From the NCBI GenBank assembly GCA_010094025.1, contig ML991782.1, positions 310,001-374,000 of the forward strand: 64,000 bases of DNA. Direction: 5' to 3'. This document shows positions 38,818 to 50,561 of this stretch, in pieces. The first letter of the stretch is position 1. Every line of letters begins with the position of its first letter. A program made the position numbers and the translations under genes. This DNA comes from Viridothelium virens (Eukaryota > Ascomycota > Dothideomycetes > Trypetheliales > Trypetheliaceae). Under the pieces are notes generated by a model, which had not been told where the DNA came from, ran no database searches, and worked only from the letters and a program-made list of their open reading frames with translations.

Positions 38818-39458
38818 TCTGGCAATTACCAGCTGAAATTCTCGATCTTAAAACTCATAAGGTACTTAGAATATCGGAGACAGTGGTCGATGATAAAATG
38901 TTGCTCAAAAACTGAGCTCCGGCCTGCTGAGTCGGCTTAGTCGTACTTCCGGAAGGCTTGAGCCGCCACAGATCTGGTAACCTCGACCAGCACCACACTG
39001 AAGCAAAGCTTTGAGGTCCTGGGAAACCCGACCCAGAGATACTGCCGACTGCGTCCTACTCTCATTTTCGAGCGATTTGGTACCGAGAATCGCCCGGAGA
39101 GGCCCGGCGGGGCCCCGCCAAGCCTTTTAAACTCAGAAAATGGCACCGACGGACCCCAATAGCGAACGACCAGCGACACCTCCAGAACCTCCCCCAGCAG
39201 CGTTACGGCGCTGCCGCACTTGAAAAGCGGATTTGAAGGTCTTCGAAGCGTCGCAGGCACTGGGAATAGCATCTACGATGCAGCGCGCCCTGAAACCCCG
39301 AATACTCCATAGCCAAACGTAGCGCACGCACTATATCCGTTGACTACGAACCCGGCAGAACCACAACACCTGGCGCGTATTCTACAGAGCACCCATTCCA
39401 AGGTGGAAAATACCTCCAATAAGGCCACAGTGCCAGAGCTTGCCCTCACGACGACAAT
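38818..39458. other. Intergenic region upstream of the NACHT relic
   Basis: No supported gene. Promoter of the F-box gene lies at the left end. The right part could hold further decayed sequence of the NACHT gene, but I cannot align it. Confidence 0.4.
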
Positions 39459-39960
39459 GTGGAACAGCGCTTTACAACGAAGACCTTACTCATTGCTCGA
39501 TTTTTTGTTTGGAACTCCAGCATGGCTGCGATACAGAAGTCTCGTGAAGGGCCGCCGAGATACCATTGTATCAATGCTTCTCGAATTGCGGGGAGAATAT
39601 ACTTTCCCAGATTGCACCAAGTCGTTGGGAGGCTCAAGGATTATCCGGAAAGAGTGGCAATTCATGGGAATGGTCAGAGATGTCGAATTGTCTTCGTACA
39701 TTTCTTGAGGTCACGCGAAACTCGTACGATATCATATTGATCATCGATTGATTGGACGAATTTCAAGGTGATCGCTCCGCATTGATTACTTAATAGGAAC
39801 GTTTTCCGACTTCTCACACGTCAGAATGTGCGTATCCAGCTGTCCTTAAATCGTCTTTGAAGATGCGTACAGAGGAAAATCAAGCCTCAGAATAGAGGAT
39901 TCAAGCTGTCCCGACTTTCGTCTATCAATATCTGATGCACTCAATGAAAGACAAGCTGTG
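39459..39960 (+). pseudogene. Decayed NACHT-type NTPase (NLR-like) relic
   Basis: Three successive stretches in three different frames match consecutive parts of fungal NACHT proteins. From 39459 there is LIARFFVWNSS then IQKSREG (the usual FFFW...QKSxEGLLRSLLYQ segment). From about 39566 there is YQCFSNCGENILSQIAPSRW, then EWSE and, up to 39748, YDIILIID, a stop TGA at 39749 where the family has glycine, and LDEFQGD (Walker B, family FIDGLDEF). From about 39805 there is HVRMCVSSCP, a stop TAA at 39847 where the family has tryptophan, and IVFEDAYRGKSSLRIED. The frame changes and stops exclude function. Both stops and the Arg-to-Cys change in SSRPW are explained by C-to-T or G-to-A changes. 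No upstream Walker A or repeat domain was found. Confidence 0.75.
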
Positions 39961-40163
39961 CTGGACACTACGATTGTATATATAGAGATGAGTCCCGCTT
40001 GAGAGCTCCTAGCTCAGAAAGGCGCCACGAAGGCCAAAGACTACCTGAGCTTTCAGCAATGATCATTCGGGGCAAGATCAATGTCGGCTAATGCATCACT
40101 GACTGAGGTCTTACCGTATTAAACTCATCATACCACTAGATTTATACCGACGTCATCGAAAGC

Positions 40164-41933
40164 TCATATCAAATGGATGATCTGAGCTGTGGACTCTGGC
40201 TTCACTTCCAAGGCTTCTCCATGCATTAAGCCGTGCATATAGCACTCACCCAGGAATTGGTAACGACTGTCAGCTGCCGCACGGACAACATATAAAGTTT
40301 GGCCTCCCCATAACACGCAGACAGTATCACCCGTCTTACTTGCATCTGGAACAATACCCATGAACCCATCCTCGGTGGATGCAAGGCGTCTACCGAAGCA
40401 GACTTGGTTGATGACCACGTCAAATCCATGCCTAAAATTGTATCGTTCAGGGTCGAGCTTGTCAATTGGCTCACGCTATAAGGTCCAGTCTACACACGCT
40501 CCTATTTTTCGTGGCTCATATTGCACGTTAGCTATGATCGTGGGTCGGAAAGCCTCGTCCAGCGACTGATTCGTCGGCACATATACCCTGGTGCTTGCAT
40601 TTGCTGGAGTCCATTGTTTGGCTTCTGTGACTTGATCTACCGGCTCTTCGCAGATTGGTGACAGTGAGATGATCTTGTCAATTATCATTCCAGTGACCGT
40701 CAGCTTTCCTCCGGAGATCTGGTAAACAGGATGCCCATGCTTTCCTGCAGCGCAGAATAGAGGGTTGGTTTGCTTCCTGGTTTGCCCGAGGAGGGACGGA
40801 GGCTGTACTTTGATACGGTCCCGCCAATCCGGAATCCAGGTCGGTAATGTATCTTCTTCACATTCCCTTTGCATTCGCTTCGAGTCCTCGACCGGAAGGG
40901 AGACATGCCCTAGAAAACCCAAGTCTGCATATCGGGCAAGATAGAAGCTAACAACACTTTCATAAATATCTTGCACAGACCCCGAGTAGTCCACGGGAAC
41001 ATCATCATGGTTGACATCGGTCGCTAGGTTGCAGGGAGCAAACACTTTATCCCGACTGTTGGTGCACGTCGTATTTCTGAATGTGCTCAGGAGGTGTATA
41101 AGTTCTGTCTCGTGCTCTCTCACGAAAGTTCTATCAAGGTTTCGCATTGAGATCAGTCTCCATGCATCGCTCGGTCCGATGGCTCTGGCAAAGCGCTGCT
41201 CAACGGCCGGTAGAAGTGAAGAATGATACGCAAAGTAACAAGCCGCAGCAAGATAGACTCTGTCAAACGACTGGTCACCGCAGAAAAAAAAGGTCTTGGG
41301 TGGGCCGGTGGCTTCTTGTTGTACCCACGTCCGGCCCCAATACCTATTGTCGAATATTTTCAACAGGCCCAACCATCCCTTGTAGGTGTCAGTATTGGGA
41401 ACCGGGTAAAGATTAGGATTATCAGCCGGTAGTCCAGTGGTGACTTTGTCCATGTCATCAGTGTTCTTCTCTAAGCCTTCCCTAAGCGCGAGATTGAACC
41501 GACCCATCAATGCTATGGCTTGCATATGTTCCTCCTCATTGGGCGGTATACCTAGCCAGCCAAAGACTACTCTAGCGCCTTCATAGATAGCTTTCATCAT
41601 TCGAACTTGGTTACTTCGCTCAACGATATCTTCTTGATTGATGCAAAGGGCGTCGATGAAAATGTAGCCATCATGCCTTTGAACTACTGGAAGTAGGTGT
41701 CGTAGAGCATCATGAAGATTCTCCTGAACCACAACTTCCTTGTCACATAGCGTGATGCTATATTTTGCAGAAAGAGGCCTCTCTTTGCGATTCGCCGCTC
41801 TGCCCCATGTATACGAAAGCGCAACATAACTAGGATGTTTCACAGGATCATGCACCTCCAACGAAGTGCGGATTTGGCCATCGCGCTGAGGTCGCAAGAG
41901 GCGAAATTGATCTGCACGTAGTGGCTGATGCAT
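40164..41933 (-). CDS. Heterokaryon incompatibility (HET) domain protein
   Basis: Exons 41933..40498 and 40431..40164 give 567 residues. The HET domain at about 30-190 has its three blocks: SYVALSYTWG, IFIDALCINQEDIVERSNQV, and later NRYWGRTWVQQE. The C-terminal part follows the usual family plan, ending with FGRRLASTEDGFMGIVPDAS, a GDTVCVLWGG segment and a GECYMHGLMHGEAL segment. The two exons share one frame separated by a TAG (40478..40476); a 66-nt intron (40497..40432, donor GTGTGT, acceptor TTTTAG) removes it and keeps the frame. HET proteins trigger cell death on contact with a non-self partner, often an NLR or a polymorphic surface gene. The partner is not identifiable here; a decayed NACHT gene lies 200 bp away. 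Confidence 0.9.
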
Positions 41934-42480
41934 GCGAGCGTGTCATCTCTCCTGTCGTTGACTGGACACTCAAAAGGAGAATTAATTTCCTGATGCGGCA
42001 CAGAGTGTGCCTGATGATGTAAGCCTATCTGTTCGCCTCCAAACTCCGAAGTCTCGTTGCGAGCGAGCTGCGTTGGCGATCGATATTGCAACCGGTTACA
42101 TCAAGCAGGTTTGAAGACCAATTGCTAGGTTCCATGCCGGCCTGGGATATTCTAGATTCAAATCGTTTATCGTGCTTTGGTAGCAATGGTGCAAATCATT
42201 ACGGAGTACAATATCATTCAATAGGTCTCGCCCTTTTCAATTATTTATTCCCCATATTTAGCGGACCAGGTCCTTGGCCGAGGCCGAACGAGAGACATGC
42301 TGATTGGCTAATCGTTCAGCTCGCACTACACTAAAGCCGACCGCGAGGAATGTACGGATATATTCCGCCCCTATTACTACAACCAAACGTCATCGTAGAG
42401 GAATTATATAGGCACTACCATGACATCCCCAGGCTTCGACAGCGGAAAAAGAGCTCAGGAACTCCATCATTGCCTCGAAT
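41934..42480. promoter_or_regulatory. Divergent promoter between HET gene and DHA2 transporter, with overlapping uORF
   Basis: The region carries the 5' sides of both genes. A TATATA element lies at 42404-42411, 70 nt upstream of the transporter start. An upstream ATG at 42420 (A at -3) opens a 36-codon frame that ends at 42530, overlapping the transporter start codon at 42481 in another frame. Whether the ATG is in the transcript depends on the start site. Confidence 0.45.
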
Positions 42481-44329
42481 ATGAGTTCGGCAAACGAGAT
42501 CGCGTCCATAGCCGACGAACGACTACGTGAGGACGAATCAACGCTTCACGACTCCGGCAAGGAAGAGCAAGATGAGAGTAGAGATCCTGGGTCGCTTCAG
42601 GAGTCGAATACTACCCATGCGTCGCAAGAAGAGCCGATAGAGCCCGCAGTCCCTTTCAAAGAGAAAGAAGCAGATTTTGAAAGGGGAGATATTCCAAATG
42701 AAGCCATCCGCAAAAAAACAAGCGAGACCCAGCACGACGGCCACGATCTAGCACGAACTGTCTCCACAGTCTCCGTCGCCGAAACCCTCAGCCTCCCCCA
42801 CGAAATTGCCTTCGTCTTTGTGATATGCCTCGCCCAATTCATGACCCAGGCACGTCCTCCATCTCATCCCCTTCAAGCCCTCCGCCGTCCCCCAGCAAAC
42901 CACCAAGATCCCCCTACTAATACACTTGTCGCAGGCCGGCTTCGGCCAAGCCCTCTCCATCCTCCACCAAATCGGCGCCGCCTTCGGACTGAACTCGCCC
43001 TCCGACCTCCCCTGGCTCATCGCCGCCTACTCCCTCACCGTCGGCACCTTCATCCTGCTCTCCGGCCGGCTCGGCGACCTCTTCGGCTACAAGCCGATGC
43101 TGCTCGCCGGGTTCAGCTGGTTCGCGCTGTGGTCGCTGGTCGCAGGTCTCGCCACCTACTCGAACCACGTGCTCTTCACCTTCGCGCGCGCCCTGCAGGG
43201 CATCGGCCCGGCGATCGTCCTCCCGAACGCCTTAGCCATCTTGGGCGCGACGTATGCGGCGGGCCCCAGGAAGGACATGGTGTTTGCGATCTTTGGCGCG
43301 ACGGCGCCGGGCGGCAGTATTTGTGGGGGCGCGATGGCGGGCGTGTTGGCGTTGGCGTGGTGGCCGTGGGCGTTCTTTGCGTTGGCGATTGCGTTGGCGG
43401 CGACGGTCGTGCTGGGCTGGTGGGTCATTCCGGATCCGCCGGCGAAGAAGACGCAGTTGAAGCGGGTCTCGTGGAGGGAGAAGGTGAGGGAGATGGATTT
43501 GGCGGGGGCGACGATGGGGATTGTCGGGTTGGTGTTGTTTAATTTTGCGTGGAATCAGGCGCCTGCGGTTGGGTGGCAAAAAGCGTACGTTTACGTTACG
43601 CTCATTCTGGGAGTCCTTGCATTGGCGGTGTTCTTCTACATCGAGTTCCGGGTTGCGCGGACTCCGCTTATTCCGTTTCATGCTTTCTCACCTGACGTGG
43701 CCTTCGTTCTGGGATGTGTCGCAGCCGGCTGGTCTTGTTTTGGCATATGGGTGTACTACATTTTTCAGTACCTGCAAGTTCTTCGAGGTCTCTCGCCGCT
43801 GCTATCCATAGCGTGGCTCTCCCCCATACCCGTTGCCGGAGCAGTTGCTGCAATTACGACGGGATTTCTTCTCAGCAGAATTCGCGCCGCCTGGGTCATG
43901 ACTATTTCTATGGCTTGCTTTCTTATCGGAGTCATCTTGATTGCAACAGCTCCCGTGGACCAAATATACTGGGGACAGACTTTCGTGTGCACGATCATCA
44001 TACCTTTCGGCATGGACATGAGCTTTCCAGCTTCTACAGTCATTTTGTCGAATGCGGTATCAAAAGAGCATCAAGGTATTGCAGCGAGCTTGGTGGCGAC
44101 TATCGTCAATTATAGCATTTCACTTGGTCTTGGGTTTGCAGGGACAGTGGAGGTACAAGTTAACAATGGCGGTACAAACAACGCGGATATCCTCAAGGGC
44201 TATAGAGGTGCATTTTACATGGGCATTGGCTGCGCGGGTCTTGGTCTGGGAATCAGCATCATTTTCCTGTTGAAGGGGTACTTGCATGATAGACAGAACG
44301 GGCGCAAGCGGGATCAGGAAGCGTCGTGA
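42481..44329 (+). CDS. DHA2-family (14-TM) MFS drug/proton antiporter
   Basis: Exons 42481..42849 and 42935..44329 give 587 residues. The first 105 residues form a charged cytosolic tail; hydrophobic segments begin at FVFVICLAQFM. Signature motifs of the major facilitator superfamily are present: GRLGDLFGYK (motif A variant) and the motif C-like G-x6-G stretch in IFGATAPGGSICGGAMAGV. About 14 membrane segments are visible, as in DHA2 exporters. The intron (85 nt) has a GC donor (CAG|GCACGT), a perfect branch site TACTAATAC and acceptor CGCAG; no GT donor in the region keeps the frame. It is likely a plasma-membrane exporter of toxic compounds or secondary metabolites; the substrate is unknown. 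Exon 2 starts in a strikingly G+C-rich block (42930-43560). The stop codon lies 115 bp from the convergent EXPERA gene. Confidence 0.9.
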
Positions 44330-44444
44330 TGATGTATGATTGTTCAACATTTTAGAGAATAGATCAGGATGTAACAATATAGATAGGTATTAGATGAAAC
44401 TACCGCACCCTTTCACTGTCACAGTCTGGATTGATCGTTTTTCT

Positions 44445-45380
44445 TCATGCGGTCTTTACACGGCTGCCTGTACCACCAGACGTAAAGCTTAGTCTCCGTT
44501 CCAACCGAGTGAACATGTCTACGCCCATGAAGACCGCTAGAAAACACGTACGTTAGCCGAGATGACCAAAATCACAGAGTCGTTTCACTTCTTCATCCCA
44601 ATACTATCTTGTGCAAAGAAAAGCGACAGAAGAGTTGCTTACACAGGATCAAATAAGGCACATAAAGCTTGCCGAGTTCCAACTTCTCCGCATTCGAAAA
44701 GCTACTCCAGCTAAGGTAGTCTGTAATGCAAGTCAAGGTTGTCATGGCTGTCTGAACAGCGAATATGAGGAGATGAAGGGGCACTTTTGGATCATCTAAA
44801 CCTCGTCTTTCAGTATTTTGGATCACTCGTTTCCGGAAGGCAGATGGTTACCTCTCAGGAGAGCGCCAACAGCCCATCCACTCAAAGGCATGTGATAGAT
44901 CGCTTCCATCCATGTGTATGCATTAAACCAAGCACTGTCAATTTTCAGATGTGTCAGCAAACAGGCTCAGATTACTGAGATATTACACTGACGTAGCGAG
45001 TTCCTAGCCTTTGAGGCTTGAAGGAGAGGCCTGATATCTCGTCGTGTTTCTCTTCCATGCGGAATAATGAGGAGTAAAACTTTGTGCTGACAATCTGGAA
45101 TCCTGCAAGAGAGATGGAAACTTACGGCGGCTTGACAAAGAATTGATCTCTGTACGTCGTAATGTACCAAGTGCGAATCTGGGAAACGATAGCAGGCTTC
45201 ATTGATGTAGGATACAGCGGGGCGAGATCGACGACTACAAAAGGAGCTCTTTTCAGCACGGGTTCGATACATTTTACATATGCGTTAATAGATTCACTCA
45301 CGCAGCATAATAGGGATATGGATAGCGAAGAAGACGAGATAAAGCAGGTCGAGCCTGCGGGAGAAGATGGAAGTAGCCAT
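44445..45380 (-). CDS. EXPERA-domain membrane protein (TMEM97/Sigma-2-receptor-like)
   Basis: Five exons, 45380..45302, 45234..45126, 44934..44852, 44795..44643 and 44536..44445, give 171 residues in four transmembrane helices. None of the exons exceeds 153 nt, so ordinary ORF finding misses the gene. The start MATSIFSRRLDLLYLVFFAI leads into a first membrane helix and a DLAPLYPTSMKP loop (family DxxP...). Exon 3 gives WFNAYTWMEAIYHMPLSG, matching the family's conserved D/W-F...E...P segment, and exon 4 gives HLLIFAVQTAMTTLTCITDY, then YVPYLIL. The EXPERA family covers sterol isomerase EBP and TMEM6/97. The closest resemblance is to TMEM97, an ER protein linked to sterol transport. The second intron is long (191 nt) with donor GTAAGT. 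The splice pattern closes in frame at all joins. Confidence 0.87.
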
Positions 45381-45827
45381 CTCTAGATGTTCAGTAAGCC
45401 AGACGATAGAACGCTAGGGTTCGTTTACGTTGAGTACTGCGAAAATGGCTGTCGATAGAGATGGAGAGATTGCGGGATGTAGAGTGTTCGCGAGATAGAC
45501 AAGACGGCGGCTGTAGGCGCTGCAAACGAATGCGATTGCATTTTGGGCCAATCATTTACGAGATTGCCAACAACTCAAGCCTACGACACTGCTTTCAATC
45601 GTGGCTTGTAGATTTGAATCTTAACAGGAGTAAAGGCGTCCATATTTTCGAACATTAGTATACAATTCATTTCGTTCGCACTCCACCCAGTGACTTCCGC
45701 TTCGCAGGTTCTATGAAGTCGGACTAATTCACCACAGCAAACGCCATGCTTATGAAAACTTGCAAATAGCGAAAATATTCGCGGAAAGGAAAAGACAAAG
45801 ATCCAGAACATCTGAAGCTGCCAGTTT
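45381..45827. other. Intergenic region between EXPERA gene and nup170
   Basis: Contains the promoter of the EXPERA gene and the 3' flank of nup170 (both minus strand). Nothing else recognised. Confidence 0.45.
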
Positions 45828-48800
45828 TCATCCCCGGATAGCAGCCTCCAATTCGCCTCTCAGCACATCACACTCCTCATTCTCTCGCTCAGACATCACA
45901 CCGCCTTGCCTCACTACTCTCAACAACTCTGCCACCTCTGGTGCCTTTTCTGCACCACCACAGACGCCCTCGGCTGCTCTCCGCGTCTCACCGAACCAAA
46001 CTTGTACCAAATACACGATTTCAGTAGCGATGTAGCGCCGATTGCGACCCGAGAAAGGCGCCTCATCGCTGTAATACTGGAGCTCAAGGACGCCGAGCAG
46101 GGTCTCGCGGGGGATGTCAAGATCAAGGAAGATGGAAAGGACCCAATGGGGAGTGCCGACACCGCGCTGTTGCTCGAAGGAGTAGCGAAGAAGGAGTGGG
46201 AGGAGGAAGTCTGTGATCCCGATATATTAGAGAGGGAACTTCGAAAGAGTCGAATGAGCAGGTAGGCAAATAGTGAAGATAGACTTACTTGGGCTGAAGA
46301 CCCATTCCGCTCTCAGAAGCTTCCGTCCCATTGTGCGTACAGTCTCCGCAACGCGCTCCCAAGGCTGCTGGGTCGCATCACGCTGCGCCGTCGCAGTGGC
46401 GTGCTCGCGACTGATGAGGCTCGACCAGGTGGAGAGGATGTCGTTCCTGCTGCGATAGTTGGCGCATACAAAAAGCAGGAGTGCGATATCATAGTAGCCA
46501 GCCGGATCAATGTAATTGTTGTAGAGTTGGTCTACGGCCAAGACCTTGCCGTGCAGCTCCTTCAAGACGGTATCGCGGCGGTCGCCTTGGAGGCGATCGT
46601 CGGACCTGAGCGCTTGGACAAGGTCGGATTGGATGTCGGCGATTTCGATTAGGTCGCCTGCTTCCCGAAGAAGCTGCTGTCTCGTCATTCCTGGTGTGCC
46701 GTATGTCGAAACGCTACCCCCAAGCCCGGTGGAGGCGTTTGCCCTTGCTCGAGCAAGATACTCGATCCTCGAGTCTAATGAAATGTCGAATTCGCTCTTG
46801 GCTAGATGCAGTTGCACCTGGGCGGCTTCCCAGAATTCGCGCCGGCGGGCGTGGTAGTTCCAAAGCAAGTCTGCTTTGTCGCGTTCCTCTTTGGAGCGTC
46901 TCTCAAGGTACTTGACGACGAAGTGTGACCGAATATCTAACAGCCGCTCACTCCAACCTTGGCTCAGATACCAGTCGTACAGATTGGTTTGGAACACCTC
47001 GTCTTGAGATGCGTCAATGACATCATATGCCTCGCTCTTCCTCCTGCCTACGGCAGTGTATTGCCCATCGACGTAACCAGGGTCGTTCGCAGAAGCTTGG
47101 TCCACAGCTTGAATGACTCTGTGAATAAGTTCATAGCATTTCCTTCGTGACTCGAAGAATTCCCTTTTCCCATCCTGTAAATTGTGTAAGTCAAGATATC
47201 GGTGGAGTGAAGAATCAACATACCATCTCTGGGCATCCTTGTTCAATCCATGCCATAGCGCGATTGCTTGGATCTGATGCTTTGGCAACATCCAAGCACA
47301 GCTGAATGGCGCCTGCGAAAAATTCCAATTGGATATACTGATCCACAGTAGACTGCAGTTGCTCCGTTATGAGGGCACCGCCAACTTTTTGAAATAACTT
47401 TAAGCTTTCATTCAACGAAGCACGTCCACGTTCTGTGTTCGCACCAGCTTCTGAAGCCTTTCTCAGCATCTCCTGAGCTTTGAAGATAACGACGTCATCC
47501 GCACTACAGAAACTGCCACAGCGACGGCGTAGAGCCTCGGCGATGGTGTCGACATTTGAGCCAGCGGCAATATTGCGATTCACTATTGCCTTGACCAATT
47601 CCTTGGCTAGATCTTTACCAGTGGGAGAGCAGAAGAGCGTCTCGAAAGTCAGCCCCTTTACTTCTCGTCGAACAGGCTCGGGCAGCGAGAGAATGACCTC
47701 GTCAGTGCGTTCATTGAACAGAACAAGCACGAATGCGATGCCTTCAATTACGTTCTCAATCAGTCGCGACATCGAATGCATCGCTTGATGTTCACCCTGC
47801 AATGCAACTTCCTCCACTCTTGAGGTCGCATGTCGAAGGGCTTCAGGCCCCGAGAGTCCTTCAATGAAAGGCTTGTTCTTTTCCAGAAATTCCGAGAGTT
47901 TGTTGACATCCTTCTGAATTTCTTGCAGCCTCGAGATTGGAAGTGGAGGCTGGAAAGTTACTCCTCCTGTCGGTATGATAGCTTCTTTGACAACTTGCGC
48001 TTTCCAAAGAGATCGTGTGAGCCTCTCCAAGTATAGGGATAGACCTTTGTGCCTGGATGAGGGTTCTACATTTTCGACGGAGAGAGAGCTGTGATCGAGC
48101 ATGCCAATGTCGTTGATTCTCGCCCCTGTTCCGAATTCCACAAAGATCTTTCTCGCAAATTCTAGGATGTCAGGATCCGTAATGGAGGACACGTGCAGAT
48201 CTGAGGTGTCAACACCTTGGCCGCAAGCTACCGCCAGAGCAGTTGCCATAGTTTCGCTGCGGCCATATAACGATGAGAATAACTTCACTTGGCCTTCTAG
48301 GCCTTCATCGCCACCCCCGTTGCGAATAGCCGTCGCAAAGATGTCGACAAGTCGCCGACGACGCATGACATGTATACCACCGCTGGTCAAGATTGCGATC
48401 TCTGTTGTAGGTTGGTCAAACTGGACAGCCATCTCATTTCCAAAGCCTGGAGGGCCGGATGAGGCACCAAATGGTGGTGTCAATAGGGCAACGTCTTGAA
48501 CTGTGCCGCCCAACTGCAGGAAGACACCAAGTTCTGGATACTTGGTCACCTGCGAACTATCTCTCCCAAGCGCAATGCGTCCGGACTCGGGTGCCGACAT
48601 GAAGAGCTGGTCATTCTGGGCCTGAAGATTAAGGCGGAAGAAGAAGAGGTTGAAACCCGGGGAAAAGCGATAGACCTGATGAGTCTTGATAAGAGCCTTA
48701 GAGCTCACGTCCAGAGTTGGTTGCTGCTGACCGAGCGCGCCCGTCGTCACCATGGCTGTCCGCGGGGAACGTAGAGCAGGACCGTCTGGAGGTGGAAACT

Positions 48801-50156
48801 TGACATGATGTACCTGCATGCTAGTTGGTGGGCTGCTCTGGTTCTGGGAATAATAGGAGTAGCCTGAAGTAGCGCTAAAGAAGATTCGGCAACCCGCATT
48901 TGTAGTTGCTTGTAACGTGAGGCGAGATGTTTCGTTAGCTGGAATTGGACTGATTGAAGTGATGTCGAACTGGGCTGGTTGCAAGAGTTCCGAGTTACGA
49001 GGTACCATATGCGTGAGATTGCTCGTGATGTGGGAGCGTGGTTTGTTCAGGACTAGCTCGAGGACGTTAAAAGTCTTGATGTGAAAAACACGTATGTTTG
49101 ATAGGTTCGACAGTGTGTATATCAGATTTCTCGAATCATCAACCACCATCTGCTTTATTTTCTCTTGATCGACGTGTTGCCCAAACGAGATAGAAGGCAA
49201 AATCTGCTTGAATCCAGTTGTGGTATGGTTGATTTTGCTCACATTGCTCTTGAACCAGCCAACTTGCGCCTGATATAGCAACTCGTAAACCTCGTTGCTG
49301 GATTCGCCTCCGAAAAATATTCTGCCGCTCTTGTTGGAGGATACGATGAAGTTGACTGGGATGCCGCGAACGGACATGCTCATGCCCGTTTCTGTAAGAT
49401 CGAATCTATTGATGCCTTCTGCTCCGCCTGCTGGCGCAACACCCAGGATAATAATTTCCACCGTTGTTGCGATGACAAGTATGTGCCTGATGTGGGACTT
49501 GAAGACATTGACTCGAGGTTTGACAAGCTTCACCGCAGTGATATTGTTTGTGAGGCCCTCGTAGCCGCTTATAGTCGGGTTAGGATTCTTATAGTCCCAG
49601 AAATAGAAGGCATTGTCGATGGTGATCCAGACATGACTCAGCTCCGGAAACAATCCCATCTTCGTAGACATTTGGGCAAGATTGTACTGTTCGAGGACGG
49701 TGTCTGGGATATCATACGCTTCGCTTTTTTGAAATGGGCTCCACGCGGTATTTGGGCCCATGACATCGTATTCGGAGGAGATTCCTTCTGTATGACCGTC
49801 AGTTCATGTAGACGAAGCAGCCTGCCGTATCAACACTCACGAGTGATGTATTGATCGAGCTCAAGAAATCGAGCTTCTTGCGCCAGGGCCTCGTTGATGG
49901 TCTTTCGAGCGCGTTCGATCGGGCTCAGCTGTGGCAAGGTGGTACCAGTGACCGGCGCTGATACCTGTTGCACCGGTACTACAGCGCCAGCTTGACTCGG
50001 CGCATTATAGAGCGATCTTTGTGGATTGACTGTCGAGGACTGTCGAAAGATGTGTGGTCGTTGAGTTGATGCTGGCTGCTGTCGACTCGTCGCTGGCGTC
50101 TGCATGAAGCCGCCTGGGAGGCGCTGCGGCGTTTGGGGGCCCGCAACGCTGGCCAT
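45828..50156 (-). CDS. nup170: Nucleoporin Nup170/Nup155 family
   Basis: Exons 50156..49841, 49787..47224, 47174..46289 and 46210..45828 give 1382 residues, the normal size. The unstructured N-terminus (about 100 residues) is followed by the first motif SPIERARKTINEALAQE and the membrane-binding beta-propeller, with YDVMGPNTAWSPFQK at the first splice and HVWITIDNAFYFWDY in the propeller. The C-terminal half is an alpha-solenoid, with TRSLWKAQVVKE, TFETLFCSPTGKDLAKELVK and QVQLHLAKSEFDISLDSRI. The last exon ends in LVQVWFGETRRA. This is an inner-ring scaffold of the nuclear pore complex. The start lies 405 bp from the divergent aim41 start. Confidence 0.95.
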
Positions 50157-50561
50157 TTTGTGGAGAAATAACTATTACAAAGACAGGCGTCGGATTCTAG
50201 TTAATACCTGGAAAAAGATGATGCTCCTGAAAAGATGCGGGTTAAGGTTGTGACGGTGCGCGCAGGATACGATATTACGCAAAAGGAATTCATGGAGAGA
50301 GGCCAAGCGCTCTGAGGTGTGAGAGGGTTGGAGTGTCGAGTGGCCAGAACAACAATGTGAGTGATGATGTGTGAACGAAATATTTATTGTCGTTGTTAGT
50401 CGCGCCGGAAAAGTCGCGCGCAGCTCCCCAGACTTAGAGGTAGAGCTCACCTGGACCCTGACTAAAAACCCCGTCTCGACTGTCCAGCACCAGCCTTCCG
50501 GTTTTTATTCACCTACTTCCAAGTTGTCTTTGCGGAATATCCCTCCCCGAACGTCTCAAAC
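50157..50561. promoter_or_regulatory. Divergent promoter of nup170 and aim41
   Basis: 405 bp between two divergent start codons. No ORF. The arrangement suggests a shared promoter region for two housekeeping genes. Confidence 0.5.

Noticed and set aside
40476-40478. In-frame TAG as evidence of a broken HET gene
   Set aside because: A frame-preserving GT-AG intron removes it and the C-terminal exon matches the HET family plan.
42481-43542. Uninterrupted 353-codon reading of the transporter start
   Set aside because: Past 42849 the frame turns into Pro/Arg/Leu-rich nonsense, while the membrane-protein sequence continues in another frame after the intron.
43232-43681. 149-codon minus-strand ORF in the transporter
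   Set aside because: It arises from the G+C-rich codon bias of exon 2 and is almost entirely Arg/Pro/His.
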